A stretch of DNA of 64,000 nucleotides from positions 1 to 64,000 of the forward strand of contig CANQSF010000007.1 of the NCBI GenBank assembly GCA_947626345.1, given 5' to 3'. The notes beneath the pieces are model-generated. The model was not told the DNA's origin. It saw nothing but the letters and a program-made list of their open reading frames with translations, and ran no database searches. The DNA comes from an uncultured Oscillospiraceae bacterium (GTDB lineage: Bacteria > Bacillota > Clostridia > Oscillospirales > Oscillospiraceae). Made by a program: the position numbers and the translations under genes. Below, one piece after another: positions 52,885-61,345 of this stretch; the first letter of the stretch is position 1; the number at the start of each line of letters is the position of its first letter.

Positions 52885-53622
52885 TCATTCCAAATAGAAC
52901 GCCTCCAGCTTCTCGATCTGGTCCGGGCCCACGTCCAGAGCGATCTCCAGATAGTTGGCCACGGAGCCGTACTCCATCTGCACGCAGTCGAACCAGTACT
53001 GGGCGTTGACCTCGAACACGGGGAACACCTCCGCCATCAGGGCGATCTCCTCCTCGCTGGCCCGGGCCAGGCGCATCCCCTCCAGCTGGGTGCTGGCGAA
53101 CTCGTTGGTGCGCAGATACTCCTGGACGACCGTGTCCCGGTCAAAGCCCAGGGCGCTCAAGAGCAGCATGGCCCCCACGCCGGTGCGGTCCTTGCCCTGG
53201 GTGCAGTGCCACAGCACCGGCCGGCCCTCCGCCGACAGCAGCTGCCGGAAGAAGGCGGCGTAGGCGTCGATGGCCGCCGGGTGCAGGCTCAGCAGCCGGT
53301 AAAACTCGTGGAACACCGCCCGCACCTCGTGGGGCACGGTGCTCTTGATGGGGATGACCTCCTCCAGATCCGGCACCGGGGGCAGCCAGACGTTCTGCGC
53401 CCCGGGCACCTCTCTGTCCGGGTGGCACTCCCGCTCGTTTTTGTCCCGCATGTCCACCACCAGGGCCAGGCCCATATCCGCCAGGCGGGCCACGTCGGCG
53501 TCGGAGGCGCGGCCCAAATGGCCGGAGCGCAGCAGCACCCCGTCCCTCACCCGGGCCCCGTCGGCCCGGACGAGACCGCCCAACTGGCGGAAGTTCTCGA
53601 TATTGTCAAAATGATACGCCAT
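52885..53622 (-). CDS. tyrosine-protein phosphatase (dual-specificity-like)
   Basis: A 245-residue phosphatase of the bacterial tyrosine/serine phosphatase family. The signature HCTQGKDRTGVGAML (HCx5R, about residues 154-168) and the upstream NFRQLGGLVRADGARVRDGV and LRSGHL segments are diagnostic. Substrates may be phosphoproteins or phosphoinositide-like compounds. The ATG at 53622 shares its A with the nth stop (TAATG), so the two are translated together; the longer reading upstream overlaps nth and is not real. Confidence 0.9.
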   Translation of the reverse strand: MAYHFDNIENFRQLGGLVRADGARVRDGVLLRSGHLGRASDADVARLADMGLALVVDMRDKNERECHPDREVPGAQNVWLPPVPDLEEVIPIKSTVPHEVRAVFHEFYRLLSLHPAAIDAYAAFFRQLLSAEGRPVLWHCTQGKDRTGVGAMLLLSALGFDRDTVVQEYLRTNEFASTQLEGMRLARASEEEIALMAEVFPVFEVNAQYWFDCVQMEYGSVANYLEIALDVGPDQIEKLEAFYLE

Positions 53623-54266
53623 TATGTATGTTCCCTCTCGTAGGTCTGGCACCACTGCTTCACGCAGCAGTCCTCGCACCGTGGGGCCCGGGCGGAGCAC
53701 ACCGCCCGGCCGTGGTACACGATCCGGTGGCAGAAATCGGAGCACCCTTCCGGCGGCAAGATGGCCCGCAGGGCCGTCTCGATCTTGGGCGGGTCCTTCA
53801 AATCGTCCACCAGGCCCATGCGGTTGGAAAGCCGTATGCAGTGGGTGTCCACCACCACGCTGCCCGGCTTGCGGTACACGTCCCCCAGGATGAGGTTGGC
53901 GCTCTTGCGCCCCACGCCGGGCAGCTTTAAGAGGTCCTCCATGCTGTCCGGCACCACGCCGCCGAAGTCCTCCACCAGCATCCGGGCCGCGCCCACGATG
54001 TCCCGGGCCTTGCCGTGGAAAAATCCGCAGGAGCGGATATAGGGCTCCACGTCCTCCGGCTGGGCCTTCGCCATGGTCTCCGGGTCCGGGAACCGGGCGA
54101 ACAGCGCCGGGGATATGCTATTCACCCGCTCGTCGGTGCACTGGGCGGCCAGGCGCACCTGCACCAGCAGCTGCCACGCCTCGTGATAGTCCAGCGTGCA
54201 GTCCGCCAGCGGATACTCCTCCGCCAGGGCGCTGACGATATGCTCCACCTGCTCAGGGGTCCTCAT
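53622..54266 (-). CDS. nth: endonuclease III
   Basis: A 214-residue DNA glycosylase/AP lyase removing oxidised pyrimidines. The helix-hairpin-helix LPGVGRKSANLILG with catalytic Lys (about residues 115-128), catalytic Asp in VVVDTHCIRLSNRMG, and the [4Fe-4S] loop CSARAPRCEDCCVKQWC (about 191-207) are intact. It shares a transcript with the phosphatase gene. Confidence 0.97.
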   Translation of the reverse strand: MRTPEQVEHIVSALAEEYPLADCTLDYHEAWQLLVQVRLAAQCTDERVNSISPALFARFPDPETMAKAQPEDVEPYIRSCGFFHGKARDIVGAARMLVEDFGGVVPDSMEDLLKLPGVGRKSANLILGDVYRKPGSVVVDTHCIRLSNRMGLVDDLKDPPKIETALRAILPPEGCSDFCHRIVYHGRAVCSARAPRCEDCCVKQWCQTYEREHT

Positions 54267-54313
54267 TGCGCATCCCGCCTCTCTTTTTCTACGGGAAATC
54301 TTATCACGGCCTG

Positions 54314-54342
54314 TTGCAAAATGAAAGTGGTTTCACTATAAT
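54314..54342 (+). promoter_or_regulatory. sigma-A promoter of rarA
   Basis: TTGCAA (54314-54319), 17 bp, TATAAT (54337-54342), about 26 nt before an AAAGGAAC ribosome site. Confidence 0.85.
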
Positions 54343-54374
54343 TTGTATATCTTTACAAAAAGGAACTGACGCGT

Positions 54375-55637
54375 ATGTACCGTCCCTTTGCCGATGAATT
54401 CCGGCCTCAGACCCTGGACGAGGTGTACGGACAGGAGCATATCCTGGGGGAGGACGGCATGCTGCGCCGCATCGCGGCCAGCGGCCAGATCCCCTGCATG
54501 ATCTTTTACGGTCCCTCCGGCACCGGCAAGACCACCGTGGCCCGCATCATCGCCCAGCGCACCGACCGGCCCCTGCGGCGCCTCAACGCCACCACCGCGG
54601 GCCTGGCGGACATCAAGGCCATCATCGAGGAGCTGGACACTCTCCTGGCCCCGGAGGGGGTGCTGCTGTACCTGGACGAGATCCAGTACTTCAACAAAAA
54701 GCAGCAGCAATCCCTGCTGGACTTCATCGAAAACGGCAAGATCACCCTCATCGCCTCTACCACGGAGAACCCCTACTTCTGCGTGTTCAACGCCATCCTG
54801 TCCCGGAGCACGGTGTTCGAGTTCAAGCAGCTCGGTCCCGCGGACGTGAAAAAGGCCATGGAGCGGGTGCTGCGCCTTTTGCAGGAGCGGGACGGCTCCG
54901 TCATCGCCTGCGAGGAGGGCGTGCTGGACTATATCGCCTCCGCCTGCGGCGGCGACGCCAGAAAGAGCCTCAACACCCTGGAGCTTCTCTATACCACCGC
55001 CCGGCCCGGCAAAAACGGCATGGCGTTCACCATGGCCGACGCCCGGGCCGTCACCCAGCGCAGCGCCATGCGCTACGACCGGGACGGGGACGAGCACTTC
55101 GACATCCTCTCGGCGCTGATGAAGTCCATGCGTGGCTCGGACCCGGACGCGGCGCTGCACTACCTGGCACGATTCCTGGAGACCGGCGACCTCTTAGGCG
55201 CCTGCCGGCGGATATTGTGCTCCGCCAGCGAGGACATCGGCCTGGCCTACCCCATGGCGGTGCCCATCGTGAAGGCATGCGTGGATTCCGCCCTGCAGCT
55301 GGGTCTGCCCGAGGCCCGGCTGCCCCTGGCGGAGGCGGTGATCTTCCTGGCCACCTGCCCCAAGTCCAACACCGGGTGCCTGGCCATCGACGCGGCCATC
55401 GCCGACGTGAAGGCGGGCAAAGCAGGCCCCATCCCCAGACAGCTTCAAAACGTCCACGCCGACGGCACCGGCTTCGAGCGGGAGCAGGGGTATCTCTACC
55501 CCCACGACTTCCCGAACCGCTGGGTGGCCCAGCAGTACCTGCCCGACAGTCTGAAGGACGCCCACTACTACGAATACGGCGACAACAAGACCGAGCAGGC
55601 CGCCAAAAAATACTGGGACCTGATCAAGGGCACATAA
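54375..55637 (+). CDS. rarA: replication-associated recombination ATPase RarA/MgsA
   Basis: A 420-residue AAA+ ATPase related to clamp-loader subunits, acting at stalled replication forks. Walker A is FYGPSGTGKTTVARII (about residues 44-59), Walker B VLLYLDEIQYFNKKQQQ (about 95-111), sensor 1 LIASTTENPYF. The C-terminal MgsA domain has AMRYDRDGDEHFD, SMRGSDPDAALHYLARFLE and the family ending YLYPHDFPNRWVAQQYLP. Length is typical. Confidence 0.97.
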   Translation: MYRPFADEFRPQTLDEVYGQEHILGEDGMLRRIAASGQIPCMIFYGPSGTGKTTVARIIAQRTDRPLRRLNATTAGLADIKAIIEELDTLLAPEGVLLYLDEIQYFNKKQQQSLLDFIENGKITLIASTTENPYFCVFNAILSRSTVFEFKQLGPADVKKAMERVLRLLQERDGSVIACEEGVLDYIASACGGDARKSLNTLELLYTTARPGKNGMAFTMADARAVTQRSAMRYDRDGDEHFDILSALMKSMRGSDPDAALHYLARFLETGDLLGACRRILCSASEDIGLAYPMAVPIVKACVDSALQLGLPEARLPLAEAVIFLATCPKSNTGCLAIDAAIADVKAGKAGPIPRQLQNVHADGTGFEREQGYLYPHDFPNRWVAQQYLPDSLKDAHYYEYGDNKTEQAAKKYWDLIKGT

Positions 55638-55653
55638 GGTCCCCTGCCGGCCC

Positions 55654-55776
55654 AAAAGCCTCCCCTGTGCAAGGGGAGGTGGCGCGGCGAAGCCGCGTCG
55701 GAGGGGTTGTTACACCCCGGAGAACAATCCCCCAGTCAGCGCTGCGCGCTGCCAGCCCCCTTTGCACAAGGGGGCC
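55654..55776 (+). repeat. modular palindromic repeat, copy D (single unit)
   Basis: The simplest copy, same orientation as copy A: AAAAGCCTCCCC-TGTGCAA-GGGGAGG, palindrome GCGCGGCGAAGCCGCG, TCGGAGGGGTTGTTAC, CAATCCCCCAGTC, palindrome CAGCGCTGCGCGCTG, then AGCCCCCTT-TGCACA-AGGGGGC. It lies directly after rarA and may act as its terminator. Confidence 0.92.
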
Positions 55777-55788
55777 AATAGGGTGTTT

Positions 55789-56136
55789 TTATATAATTCT
55801 GCCCTTCGCGCTGGCGATGATCTCCCGGGCGCGGAGGACCTGGTCCGTGCGCACGTTCACGGTCAGCCGGGCCTGGCCGGCGGCCGCCGCGCTGCGCTCC
55901 ATGGCCGCCCGGGAGCCCAGCACCGCCGCGTACATCTGCCCCGGCAGCACGCTCTCCACAGGCGACGCCGTCCCGAAGCCGGGGCTCATGCCCAGCAGCG
56001 GCATATCCCCTCTGGCCTTCCGGTCCGGTGCGCGCAGGTCCTGGACGGAGAACTCCACGCCGTTGCGCCGCAGGCGCATCAGGGCCAGATCCGCCCCGTC
56101 CCTGTCGTCAAATACCGCTGTGATCTGCGTCGTCAT
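55789..56136 (-). CDS. YflT-like general stress protein domain
   Basis: A 115-residue protein beginning MTTQITAVFDDRDGADLALM. The N-terminal beta-alpha-beta pattern and the C-terminal TVNVRTDQVLRAREIIASAKG fit the 'general stress protein 17M/YflT-like' domain found in stress-induced proteins, usually of unknown biochemical role. The start at 56136 has AGAGGTGACC upstream; a much longer reading across the radical SAM gene is a shadow. It is divergent from the radical SAM gene. Confidence 0.7.
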   Translation of the reverse strand: MTTQITAVFDDRDGADLALMRLRRNGVEFSVQDLRAPDRKARGDMPLLGMSPGFGTASPVESVLPGQMYAAVLGSRAAMERSAAAAGQARLTVNVRTDQVLRAREIIASAKGRII

Positions 56137-56187
56137 ACGGTCACCTCTTTCTCCGATTAGACTGCCCCAAACAGGAAAGGATATACC

Positions 56188-57072
56188 ATGCGTTACGAAG
56201 GCGATATCTACCGTCCGCCCGGGGAGTGGAAGAGCTATCTGCTCCAATGCACCGTGGGCTGCTCCAACAACACCTGCACCTTTTGCTCCATGTACAAGTC
56301 CAAGCGCTACCACACCCGCCCTTTGGCCGACGTGCTGGAGGACATCGCCATGGCGGAGCGCACCTGGTACAAGAACACGGAGACGGTGTTTTTGTGCGAC
56401 GGCGACGCCATCGACCTGCCGGTGGACTATCTGCTGGCGGTGCTGAAGGCTCTGTACGCCGCTTTCCCCCGGCTGCGGCGGGTGACCACCTACGCCGGGC
56501 CCCTGTCCACCCTGCGCAAGACGCCGGAGGAGCTGCGCACCATCCGCCAGGCGGGCCTGCAGCGGGCCTATCTGGGGGTGGAGACCGGGGACGATGCGCT
56601 TCTGCGCCACGTGAAAAAGGGCGTGGGCGCGGAGGGTATGCTCCGGGCCGGCCAGGCCCTGGTGGAGGCGGGATTCGACCTGTGGGCCATCGTGATCACC
56701 GGCCTGGAGGGCGGCGGCCGGGAGGCCCTGGAGCGAAACGCCGCTCTCACCGCCGGCATGGTCAACAAAATGCAGCCGAGGCACCTGTCCTCCATGACCC
56801 TCATGCCCGTGGAGGGCACGCCCCTCTACGACGAGGTGCAGCGGGGGGAGCTGACGCTCCAGACCCCCTTCGAGAGCCTTTTGGAGGTGCGCCGGCTGGT
56901 GGAGCAGATCCAGCTGGAAAACCTCCACTACACCTCCAACCACGCCTCCAACTACCTGCCCATCAAGGGCACCCTCACCCGGGACCGGGACGAGATCATC
57001 GCCCAGATCGACCAGGTCCTTTCCAGCGGCGACGGCTCCCTTCTCCGGGACGACGGCCTGCGGGGCCTGTGA
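56188..57072 (+). CDS. radical SAM protein
   Basis: A 294-residue radical SAM enzyme. The cluster motif is a spaced variant, C25-x4-C30-x2-C33 (QCTVGCSNNTCTFCSMYKSK), with the SAM-binding GVETGDDALL segment near residue 130 and PVEGTPLYDEVQRGEL near 207. Family members with this N-terminus (YRPPGEWKSYLLQ) are widespread in anaerobes and mostly uncharacterised. There is no extra cluster domain. It has a ribosome site AGGAAAGGA and its own terminator, so it is a single-gene unit. Confidence 0.88.
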   Translation: MRYEGDIYRPPGEWKSYLLQCTVGCSNNTCTFCSMYKSKRYHTRPLADVLEDIAMAERTWYKNTETVFLCDGDAIDLPVDYLLAVLKALYAAFPRLRRVTTYAGPLSTLRKTPEELRTIRQAGLQRAYLGVETGDDALLRHVKKGVGAEGMLRAGQALVEAGFDLWAIVITGLEGGGREALERNAALTAGMVNKMQPRHLSSMTLMPVEGTPLYDEVQRGELTLQTPFESLLEVRRLVEQIQLENLHYTSNHASNYLPIKGTLTRDRDEIIAQIDQVLSSGDGSLLRDDGLRGL

Positions 57073-57091
57073 CCGCCGCGAAATGCACTGT

Positions 57092-57126
57092 CCGCACCCC
57101 TTCCGCGCGGAAGGGGTGCGGTTTTT
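57092..57126 (+). terminator. intrinsic terminator after the radical SAM gene
   Basis: CCGCACCCCTTCC pairs with GGAAGGGGTGCGG over GCGC (13 bp), followed by TTTTT. Confidence 0.95.
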
Positions 57127-57159
57127 CTGTCTCCGGCGGCGGAGGTTTTCAAAAAATTA

Positions 57160-57216
57160 TTGACAAACGATAATTTTCTCGCTATACTGGTCTCAGAACT
57201 TAAATAAAACGATAAT
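57160..57216 (+). promoter_or_regulatory. promoter with flanking direct repeats, membrane protein-HTH-lipoprotein operon
   Basis: TTGACA (57160-57165), 17 bp, TATACT (57183-57188). The decamer AAACGATAAT occurs at 57165-57174 (in the spacer) and again at 57207-57216 (leader), 42 bp apart, about four helical turns. They may be sites for the HTH protein encoded in the operon. Confidence 0.75.
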
Positions 57217-57230
57217 CCGAGGTGACAAAT

Positions 57231-58199
57231 ATGGCCCGAAAGAAACTGTATCTGCTGTGGGCCGCCGCCGGGGCGGCGGGCCTGGCCCTGGCGATCCTGG
57301 CCCGGGACAGCGCCGCGCTGCTCACCGGCGCGCTGGGCTTTCCCTTCGCCCCCCTGGGGCAGCTGCTGCGCAGGATGAGCCTGTCCGGCGGAGCGGGCAA
57401 CGCCGCGGCGGTGGCCGTTTATGTACTGATAAGCTTGCTGCCGGCGGCATGGCTGCTGGCCCGGCTCATCAAGCGCCGGGCCAAGGCGGAGGACGTGCTG
57501 CTGGCCGTGCTGTGCGGGCTGCTGTTCGCGCTGGTGTACGGGGCGGTGAACCCCGGGCTGCTGCCCCGCTGGCTGGGGCCTGCCGCCAGCGGCGGCATAG
57601 GGGTGGCCTTCCTGGGGAGCGCGTTCTGGTCGGTGCTGGCGGCCTATCTGGCGCTGCGGGCCCTGCGGAGCTGCCTGGGCGCGGACGCGGACCGGCTGGC
57701 GAGATACGGCCGGTGGGTGCTGGCCGTGCTGGGGGCGGCGGCGGTTCTCGGCGCCTTTGGCGTCAGCCCCGCGGGCTTCCTCGCGGACCGGGCCGCCCTG
57801 CAGGCCGGCAACACCGGCAACGAGAGCGCCCTGGGCCTGACATACGCGTATCTGGCCCTGCGGTACGCGGCCAGCGCGGCGGCCTATCTGCTGGACCTGT
57901 GGGCCGTGTCGGCGGGCCTGACATTGCTGGACGCCTGGACCCAGGACCGTTACGGCGAGGCGGCGGTGACGGCGGCGGACGGCCTGGTCCGCCGGTGCGC
58001 CGTGACCCTGGGGGCCACCGCCGTCATGGGCGTGGTCCTGCAGCTGGGACAGCTGCTCATGGCCCGGCGGCTATACACCCTGTCGGCCCGGCTCACCGTG
58101 CCCCTGACGCCTCTGGCGCTGCTGCTGGCGGCGCTGATGGCGGCCCGCTATCTGCGGGAGGGCAAGCAGCTGAAGGACGACAACGACCTGTTCATCTGA
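57231..58199 (+). CDS. polytopic membrane protein of unknown function
   Basis: A 322-residue protein with about eight hydrophobic helices, very rich in Ala and Leu. I recognise no named family. The ATG at 57231 follows GAGGTGAC at good spacing; a GTG three codons earlier overlaps that site. It heads an operon with a small HTH regulator 9 nt behind and a lipoprotein. Small membrane proteins with a YozG-like HTH partner are common in Firmicutes (DUF2975 pairs), but this one is twice their size. Confidence 0.78.
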   Translation: MARKKLYLLWAAAGAAGLALAILARDSAALLTGALGFPFAPLGQLLRRMSLSGGAGNAAAVAVYVLISLLPAAWLLARLIKRRAKAEDVLLAVLCGLLFALVYGAVNPGLLPRWLGPAASGGIGVAFLGSAFWSVLAAYLALRALRSCLGADADRLARYGRWVLAVLGAAAVLGAFGVSPAGFLADRAALQAGNTGNESALGLTYAYLALRYAASAAAYLLDLWAVSAGLTLLDAWTQDRYGEAAVTAADGLVRRCAVTLGATAVMGVVLQLGQLLMARRLYTLSARLTVPLTPLALLLAALMAARYLREGKQLKDDNDLFI

Positions 58200-58208
58200 G
58201 GGCGCGCC

Positions 58209-58436
58209 ATGGCGATACGGGTATATCTGGACGACGTCCTCCGGTCCCGGGGCATGACGGCCCGGGAGCTGTGCGCCCAGGTGGGCATCACGGAGGCGAA
58301 CCTATCCATCCTCCGCAGCGGCAAGGCCAAGGGCATCCGCTTCAGCACCGTGAACCGGATCTGCTACTATCTGGGGTGCGACGTGGGGGACATTCTGAAA
58401 TTCGACGGCATATTGGAGGAGGAGAGCGATGATTAA
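58209..58436 (+). CDS. Cro/CI-type HTH regulator (YozG-like)
   Basis: A 75-residue helix-turn-helix protein: IRVYLDDVLRSRGMTARELC, then the recognition region GITEANLSILRSGKAKGIRF and the closing YYLGCDVGDILKF. It matches the compact XRE regulators that lie beside small membrane-protein genes. Its stop overlaps the lipoprotein start by 8 nt. It probably regulates its own operon; the direct repeats at 57165 and 57207 are candidate sites. Confidence 0.9.
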   Translation: MAIRVYLDDVLRSRGMTARELCAQVGITEANLSILRSGKAKGIRFSTVNRICYYLGCDVGDILKFDGILEEESDD

Positions 58437-59376
58437 GAAGATCGCCGCGGCGCTCATGGGCATGGGCCTGCTGCTGGGCTGCGCCGGCTGCCAGCTGGCC
58501 CTGCCGGAGGAGTCGGACGCCGCCACGGAGCCGGACCGGCTCATCGGGGCCTACGTCACCCGGGAATACATCGACCTTTTCGACATGGAGAGCTACCTTG
58601 CCAACAACATCGGCTCGATCGGCTCCGACATGGTCGTGTCGGCGGAGGACGCCCAGGCGTATACCGGCCGGCTCTGGGCCGAGCCGGTGCCCGGGGAGGA
58701 CGGCCTGCCCGAGGACTGGGTGTTCCCCGTGGAGGGCATGGGCCTGTACCTCCCCTACACCGAGGACATGTCGGGCACCTACATCGGCAGCCACATAGAC
58801 CCGGGCGTGGTGTCCGCCGGCACCCATGTCACATCCACCGACGACGGCGACTGGATCGAGCTGGACTTCACCCTGTACAGCGTCGCCGGGAAGGACATCG
58901 AGTTTTACTGCAACCCGGTCTATCAGACCCCGGAGGGGGACGTGTATCTGACCAGCGGCAACGGCATGAAGATGAACAGCCAGCTGGAGGAGCAGGACAG
59001 CGTATTCGCCGTCACCCTCTCCGAGGACCGGTCCCAAACCGCGGACGGCCAGACCACCAGCGCCAGCGGCTCCACCGTCACCTTCCACGCGGGGGTCATG
59101 CTGCCCCCGGAGCGGATCGAGCTGATTCAGCTGGACGGCGACAGCCGGGAGCTGCGCCGGGACGGATACGACCCCGACGCCATGCCGGAGTCCGTCACCC
59201 TGGACCCGGCCTGCGAGAGCGTGCTGGTCCAGACCCACCGCCGCGGCGCCGACGGCGAGGCCGCCGTGACGCGGGAGCTGGTGGAGCTGACGGGGGAGAA
59301 CGATCTCGTCACCACCTTCACCGCCCGGGAGGACGGCATATGCGTGCCCCGCACCACCGCCCTGACGCGGGGCTAA
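58429..59376 (+). CDS. lipoprotein of unknown function
   Basis: A 315-residue exported lipoprotein. The signal peptide MIKKIAAALMGMGLLLGCAG ends in a lipobox with two possible lipidation cysteines (LLGC or CAGC, residues 18 and 21). The mature part is acidic and strand-rich, without a motif I know. It begins inside the HTH gene, so translation is coupled. It could be the sensor or target partner of the membrane protein; this is inference. Confidence 0.8.
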   Translation: MIKKIAAALMGMGLLLGCAGCQLALPEESDAATEPDRLIGAYVTREYIDLFDMESYLANNIGSIGSDMVVSAEDAQAYTGRLWAEPVPGEDGLPEDWVFPVEGMGLYLPYTEDMSGTYIGSHIDPGVVSAGTHVTSTDDGDWIELDFTLYSVAGKDIEFYCNPVYQTPEGDVYLTSGNGMKMNSQLEEQDSVFAVTLSEDRSQTADGQTTSASGSTVTFHAGVMLPPERIELIQLDGDSRELRRDGYDPDAMPESVTLDPACESVLVQTHRRGADGEAAVTRELVELTGENDLVTTFTAREDGICVPRTTALTRG

Positions 59377-59387
59377 ACACGATCTAA

Positions 59388-59437
59388 AAATATAGACACA
59401 GCCCGCCGTGCTGATGCGGCGGGCTGTGTCTATATTT
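59388..59437. terminator. bidirectional terminator between two lipoprotein genes
   Basis: A 21-bp perfect stem (AAATATAGACACAGCCCGCCG and its complement) with an 8-nt loop; A/T-rich ends serve both convergent genes. Confidence 0.92.
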
Positions 59438-59449
59438 ACTGCCAAACAC

Positions 59450-60379
59450 TCAGGGCTCCAGAGTCACCGACTGGTTTACATAATCACCCGCCATCCAATC
59501 GTCAGTGTCGTATGCCCGCAGGGTGAAGACGATCGTCTCCACCGCTTCGATCCCGTTCTCCTCCAGCTTCGAGTCAGACCAGGACATGGAACGGAAGCCC
59601 GATCTCCCCGGCGCTACCGCCATGGCGAACAGCGGGTCGGCCATATAGCCGTTCACCGAAACGTCGCCCGCGCTGAACATAACGGTCCTGTCGGTCTTAT
59701 TGACCAGATAAAAATCGGCGGTATAGCCCCAAAGAGGATCGTCCCGGTAGCCGACGACTGTGACAGAGACCTGGTCGTTGTCCACGATGACATTGTCGTC
59801 AGGCTGCGGTTCGCGCACATATGCGGCGGCGCTCTCCGCACCCAAAGGGTAGACGTGGACCGTTTCTGCGGCCACATCGTCCGCCGTCCAGTCATCGGCA
59901 TCATATACGCGGAAGTTGATCTCGATGTCTGTCGGCTCTCCGACGCCGTTGTCCTCCAGGGTAGACAGAGGGAAGTTGATGTCCTCATTGGCTTTCATGC
60001 CCGGAGCGACCTCAGAGGCAAACAGCGGATCGCACATTACGCCGTTGACGCACGCCGAGTTCACAGAGAACCTATACGTCGTATCGGCGGATCTGTTCTC
60101 CAGCTCGACCTTGAGCGTATAGCCCCACAGGCTGTCAGGGTCGATGCCCTTGACCTTCACAGCGCAGGACTCATTATCCAACAGAACTGTCTCCGGAAAG
60201 TCGCTGACATCTTGCTTTGTCGGCTCATCCTTCTGCTCCTGAGCATCCTCTTGGGCCGGCTGGTCCTGGGTCGTCTGCTCATGAGATGCGCTATCATTCG
60301 ATTTGCTGCTCCCTGACCCACAGCCCGACAGAAGCAACGCCAACGCCAGGCCCAGCGCCAAAATGATCCTCTTTTTCAT
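59450..60379 (-). CDS. lipoprotein with two tandem homologous domains
   Basis: A 309-residue lipoprotein: signal peptide with lipobox LLLSGC (Cys20), a Ser/Asp/Gln-rich linker to about residue 60, then two related domains (about 65-185 and 195-309). Each begins with a (D)xLWGYT motif and contains VNG...DPLFA..VAPG and LEENG/LEDNG...YDxDDW, showing an internal duplication. Similar immunoglobulin-like domains (DUF4352/DUF5067 type) occur in many Firmicute lipoproteins; no function is known. It has a palindrome-bearing promoter divergent from an HTH gene. Confidence 0.82.
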   Translation of the reverse strand: MKKRIILALGLALALLLSGCGSGSSKSNDSASHEQTTQDQPAQEDAQEQKDEPTKQDVSDFPETVLLDNESCAVKVKGIDPDSLWGYTLKVELENRSADTTYRFSVNSACVNGVMCDPLFASEVAPGMKANEDINFPLSTLEDNGVGEPTDIEINFRVYDADDWTADDVAAETVHVYPLGAESAAAYVREPQPDDNVIVDNDQVSVTVVGYRDDPLWGYTADFYLVNKTDRTVMFSAGDVSVNGYMADPLFAMAVAPGRSGFRSMSWSDSKLEENGIEAVETIVFTLRAYDTDDWMAGDYVNQSVTLEP

Positions 60380-60409
60380 CGTTCTCTCCTCCTTGGTAAG
60401 ATTACCCCC

Positions 60410-60460
60410 AGTATAGCCCGAATACGGGCTATTGTCAATAATCGTATAAGAAAATATGCT
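60410..60460. promoter_or_regulatory. overlapping divergent promoters with a 20-bp palindrome
   Basis: Minus strand (lipoprotein): TTGACA (60433-60438), 17 bp, TATACT (60410-60415); the spacer is almost wholly the palindrome ATAGCCCG-AATA-CGGGCTAT (60413-60432). Plus strand (HTH gene): TTGTCA (60432-60437), 17 bp, TATGCT (60455-60460). The two -35 boxes overlap, so one protein on the palindrome could control both directions. Confidence 0.83.
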
Positions 60461-60490
60461 ATGTGTAAAGTATAGATATGGGTGCTTTAC

Positions 60491-60691
60491 ATGATCGTAT
60501 ACGACCGGCTCTGGGTCACCATGAAGGACAGGGGCATTTCACAGTATAAGCTCATAAAGGAATACGGCTTCAGCAGCGGTCAGCTGGACCGGCTCAGGAA
60601 GAATGAGAACGTCAGCACCTATACGTTGTCCCAGCTCTGCCGCATCCTCCACTGCAAGCTGGAAGACATCGCCGCATATATCGATGATTAA
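60491..60691 (+). CDS. Cro/CI-type HTH regulator
   Basis: A 66-residue helix-turn-helix protein: RLWVTMKDRGISQYKLIKEY, recognition region SSGQLDRLRKNENVSTYTLS, and CRILHCKLEDIAAYI. Typical of one-domain XRE regulators in Clostridia. A GTG three codons upstream is an alternative start. It is divergent from the two-domain lipoprotein gene and likely its regulator. Confidence 0.9.
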   Translation: MIVYDRLWVTMKDRGISQYKLIKEYGFSSGQLDRLRKNENVSTYTLSQLCRILHCKLEDIAAYIDD

Positions 60692-60692
60692 A

Positions 60693-60721
60693 GCCCGTCT
60701 GTTGGTACAGACGGGCCTTTT
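60693..60721 (+). terminator. intrinsic terminator after the HTH gene
   Basis: GCCCGTCTGT pairs with ACAGACGGGC over TGGT (10 bp), followed by CTTTTCT. Confidence 0.92.
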
Positions 60722-60742
60722 CTATCTTCCTTTTTTCCCCCC

Positions 60743-61246
60743 TCAGAAGGGGCTGATCTCCATGGTGTCGTCGTCGGCGCCCTTTTCGATGGCCAGGATC
60801 TTCGCCCAGTAGCCGCCGGAATCGCCCACCTTCACGAACACCCGGTCCCCCACCCTGTGGCCCAGCACCGCCTGGCCCACGGGGGACTCCTTGCTGATCA
60901 GGCCCTTGGCCGGATTTTGGCGCAGGGTGGTCACCAGGGTGATGGTCTCCTCGTCGTCCTCGTCCTCCATGAACAGGGTCACCTTGTCGAACAGCCCCGC
61001 CTCATCGCTGGCGGACTTGGCCTCGATGACCACCGCCGAGGCGATCATCCGCTTCAGATAGCGGATGCGGCTCTCGTTTTTGTTCTTGGCCTGCTTGGCG
61101 GCCTTGTACTCAAAATTCTCCGACAGATCCCCGAAGCCCCGGGCCGTCTGCACGTCCTCGATGAGCTTGGGCCGCAGCTCCGTCTCCCGATAGTCGATCT
61201 CCTGCTGCATCTTGCGGATATCCACCGCCGTCAGTTCGTCGTGCAT
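60743..61246 (-). CDS. greA: transcription elongation factor GreA
   Basis: A 167-residue factor that rescues backtracked RNA polymerase. The N-terminal coiled coil carries the acidic tip GFGDLSENFEYKAAK (about residues 37-51), and the C-terminal FKBP-like domain has SPVGQAVLGHRVGD. It is slightly longer than usual because of an acidic loop (FMEDEDDEETIT). It has its own promoter, divergent from folC. Confidence 0.95.
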   Translation of the reverse strand: MHDELTAVDIRKMQQEIDYRETELRPKLIEDVQTARGFGDLSENFEYKAAKQAKNKNESRIRYLKRMIASAVVIEAKSASDEAGLFDKVTLFMEDEDDEETITLVTTLRQNPAKGLISKESPVGQAVLGHRVGDRVFVKVGDSGGYWAKILAIEKGADDDTMEISPF

Positions 61247-61266
61247 CGTATCGCCTCCGGTCCTAT

Positions 61267-61295
61267 ACTCTACCCCAAACGGGCCGGAAAGTCAA
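61267..61295 (-). promoter_or_regulatory. sigma-A promoter of greA
   Basis: Minus strand TTGACT (61290-61295), 17 bp, TAGAGT (61267-61272), followed by a GGAGG ribosome site. Confidence 0.72.
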
Positions 61296-61345
61296 TCGGA
61301 CAGTTCCCCCTTTCCCAACCGCTCCGTCTGTGCTATACTGAGGCC

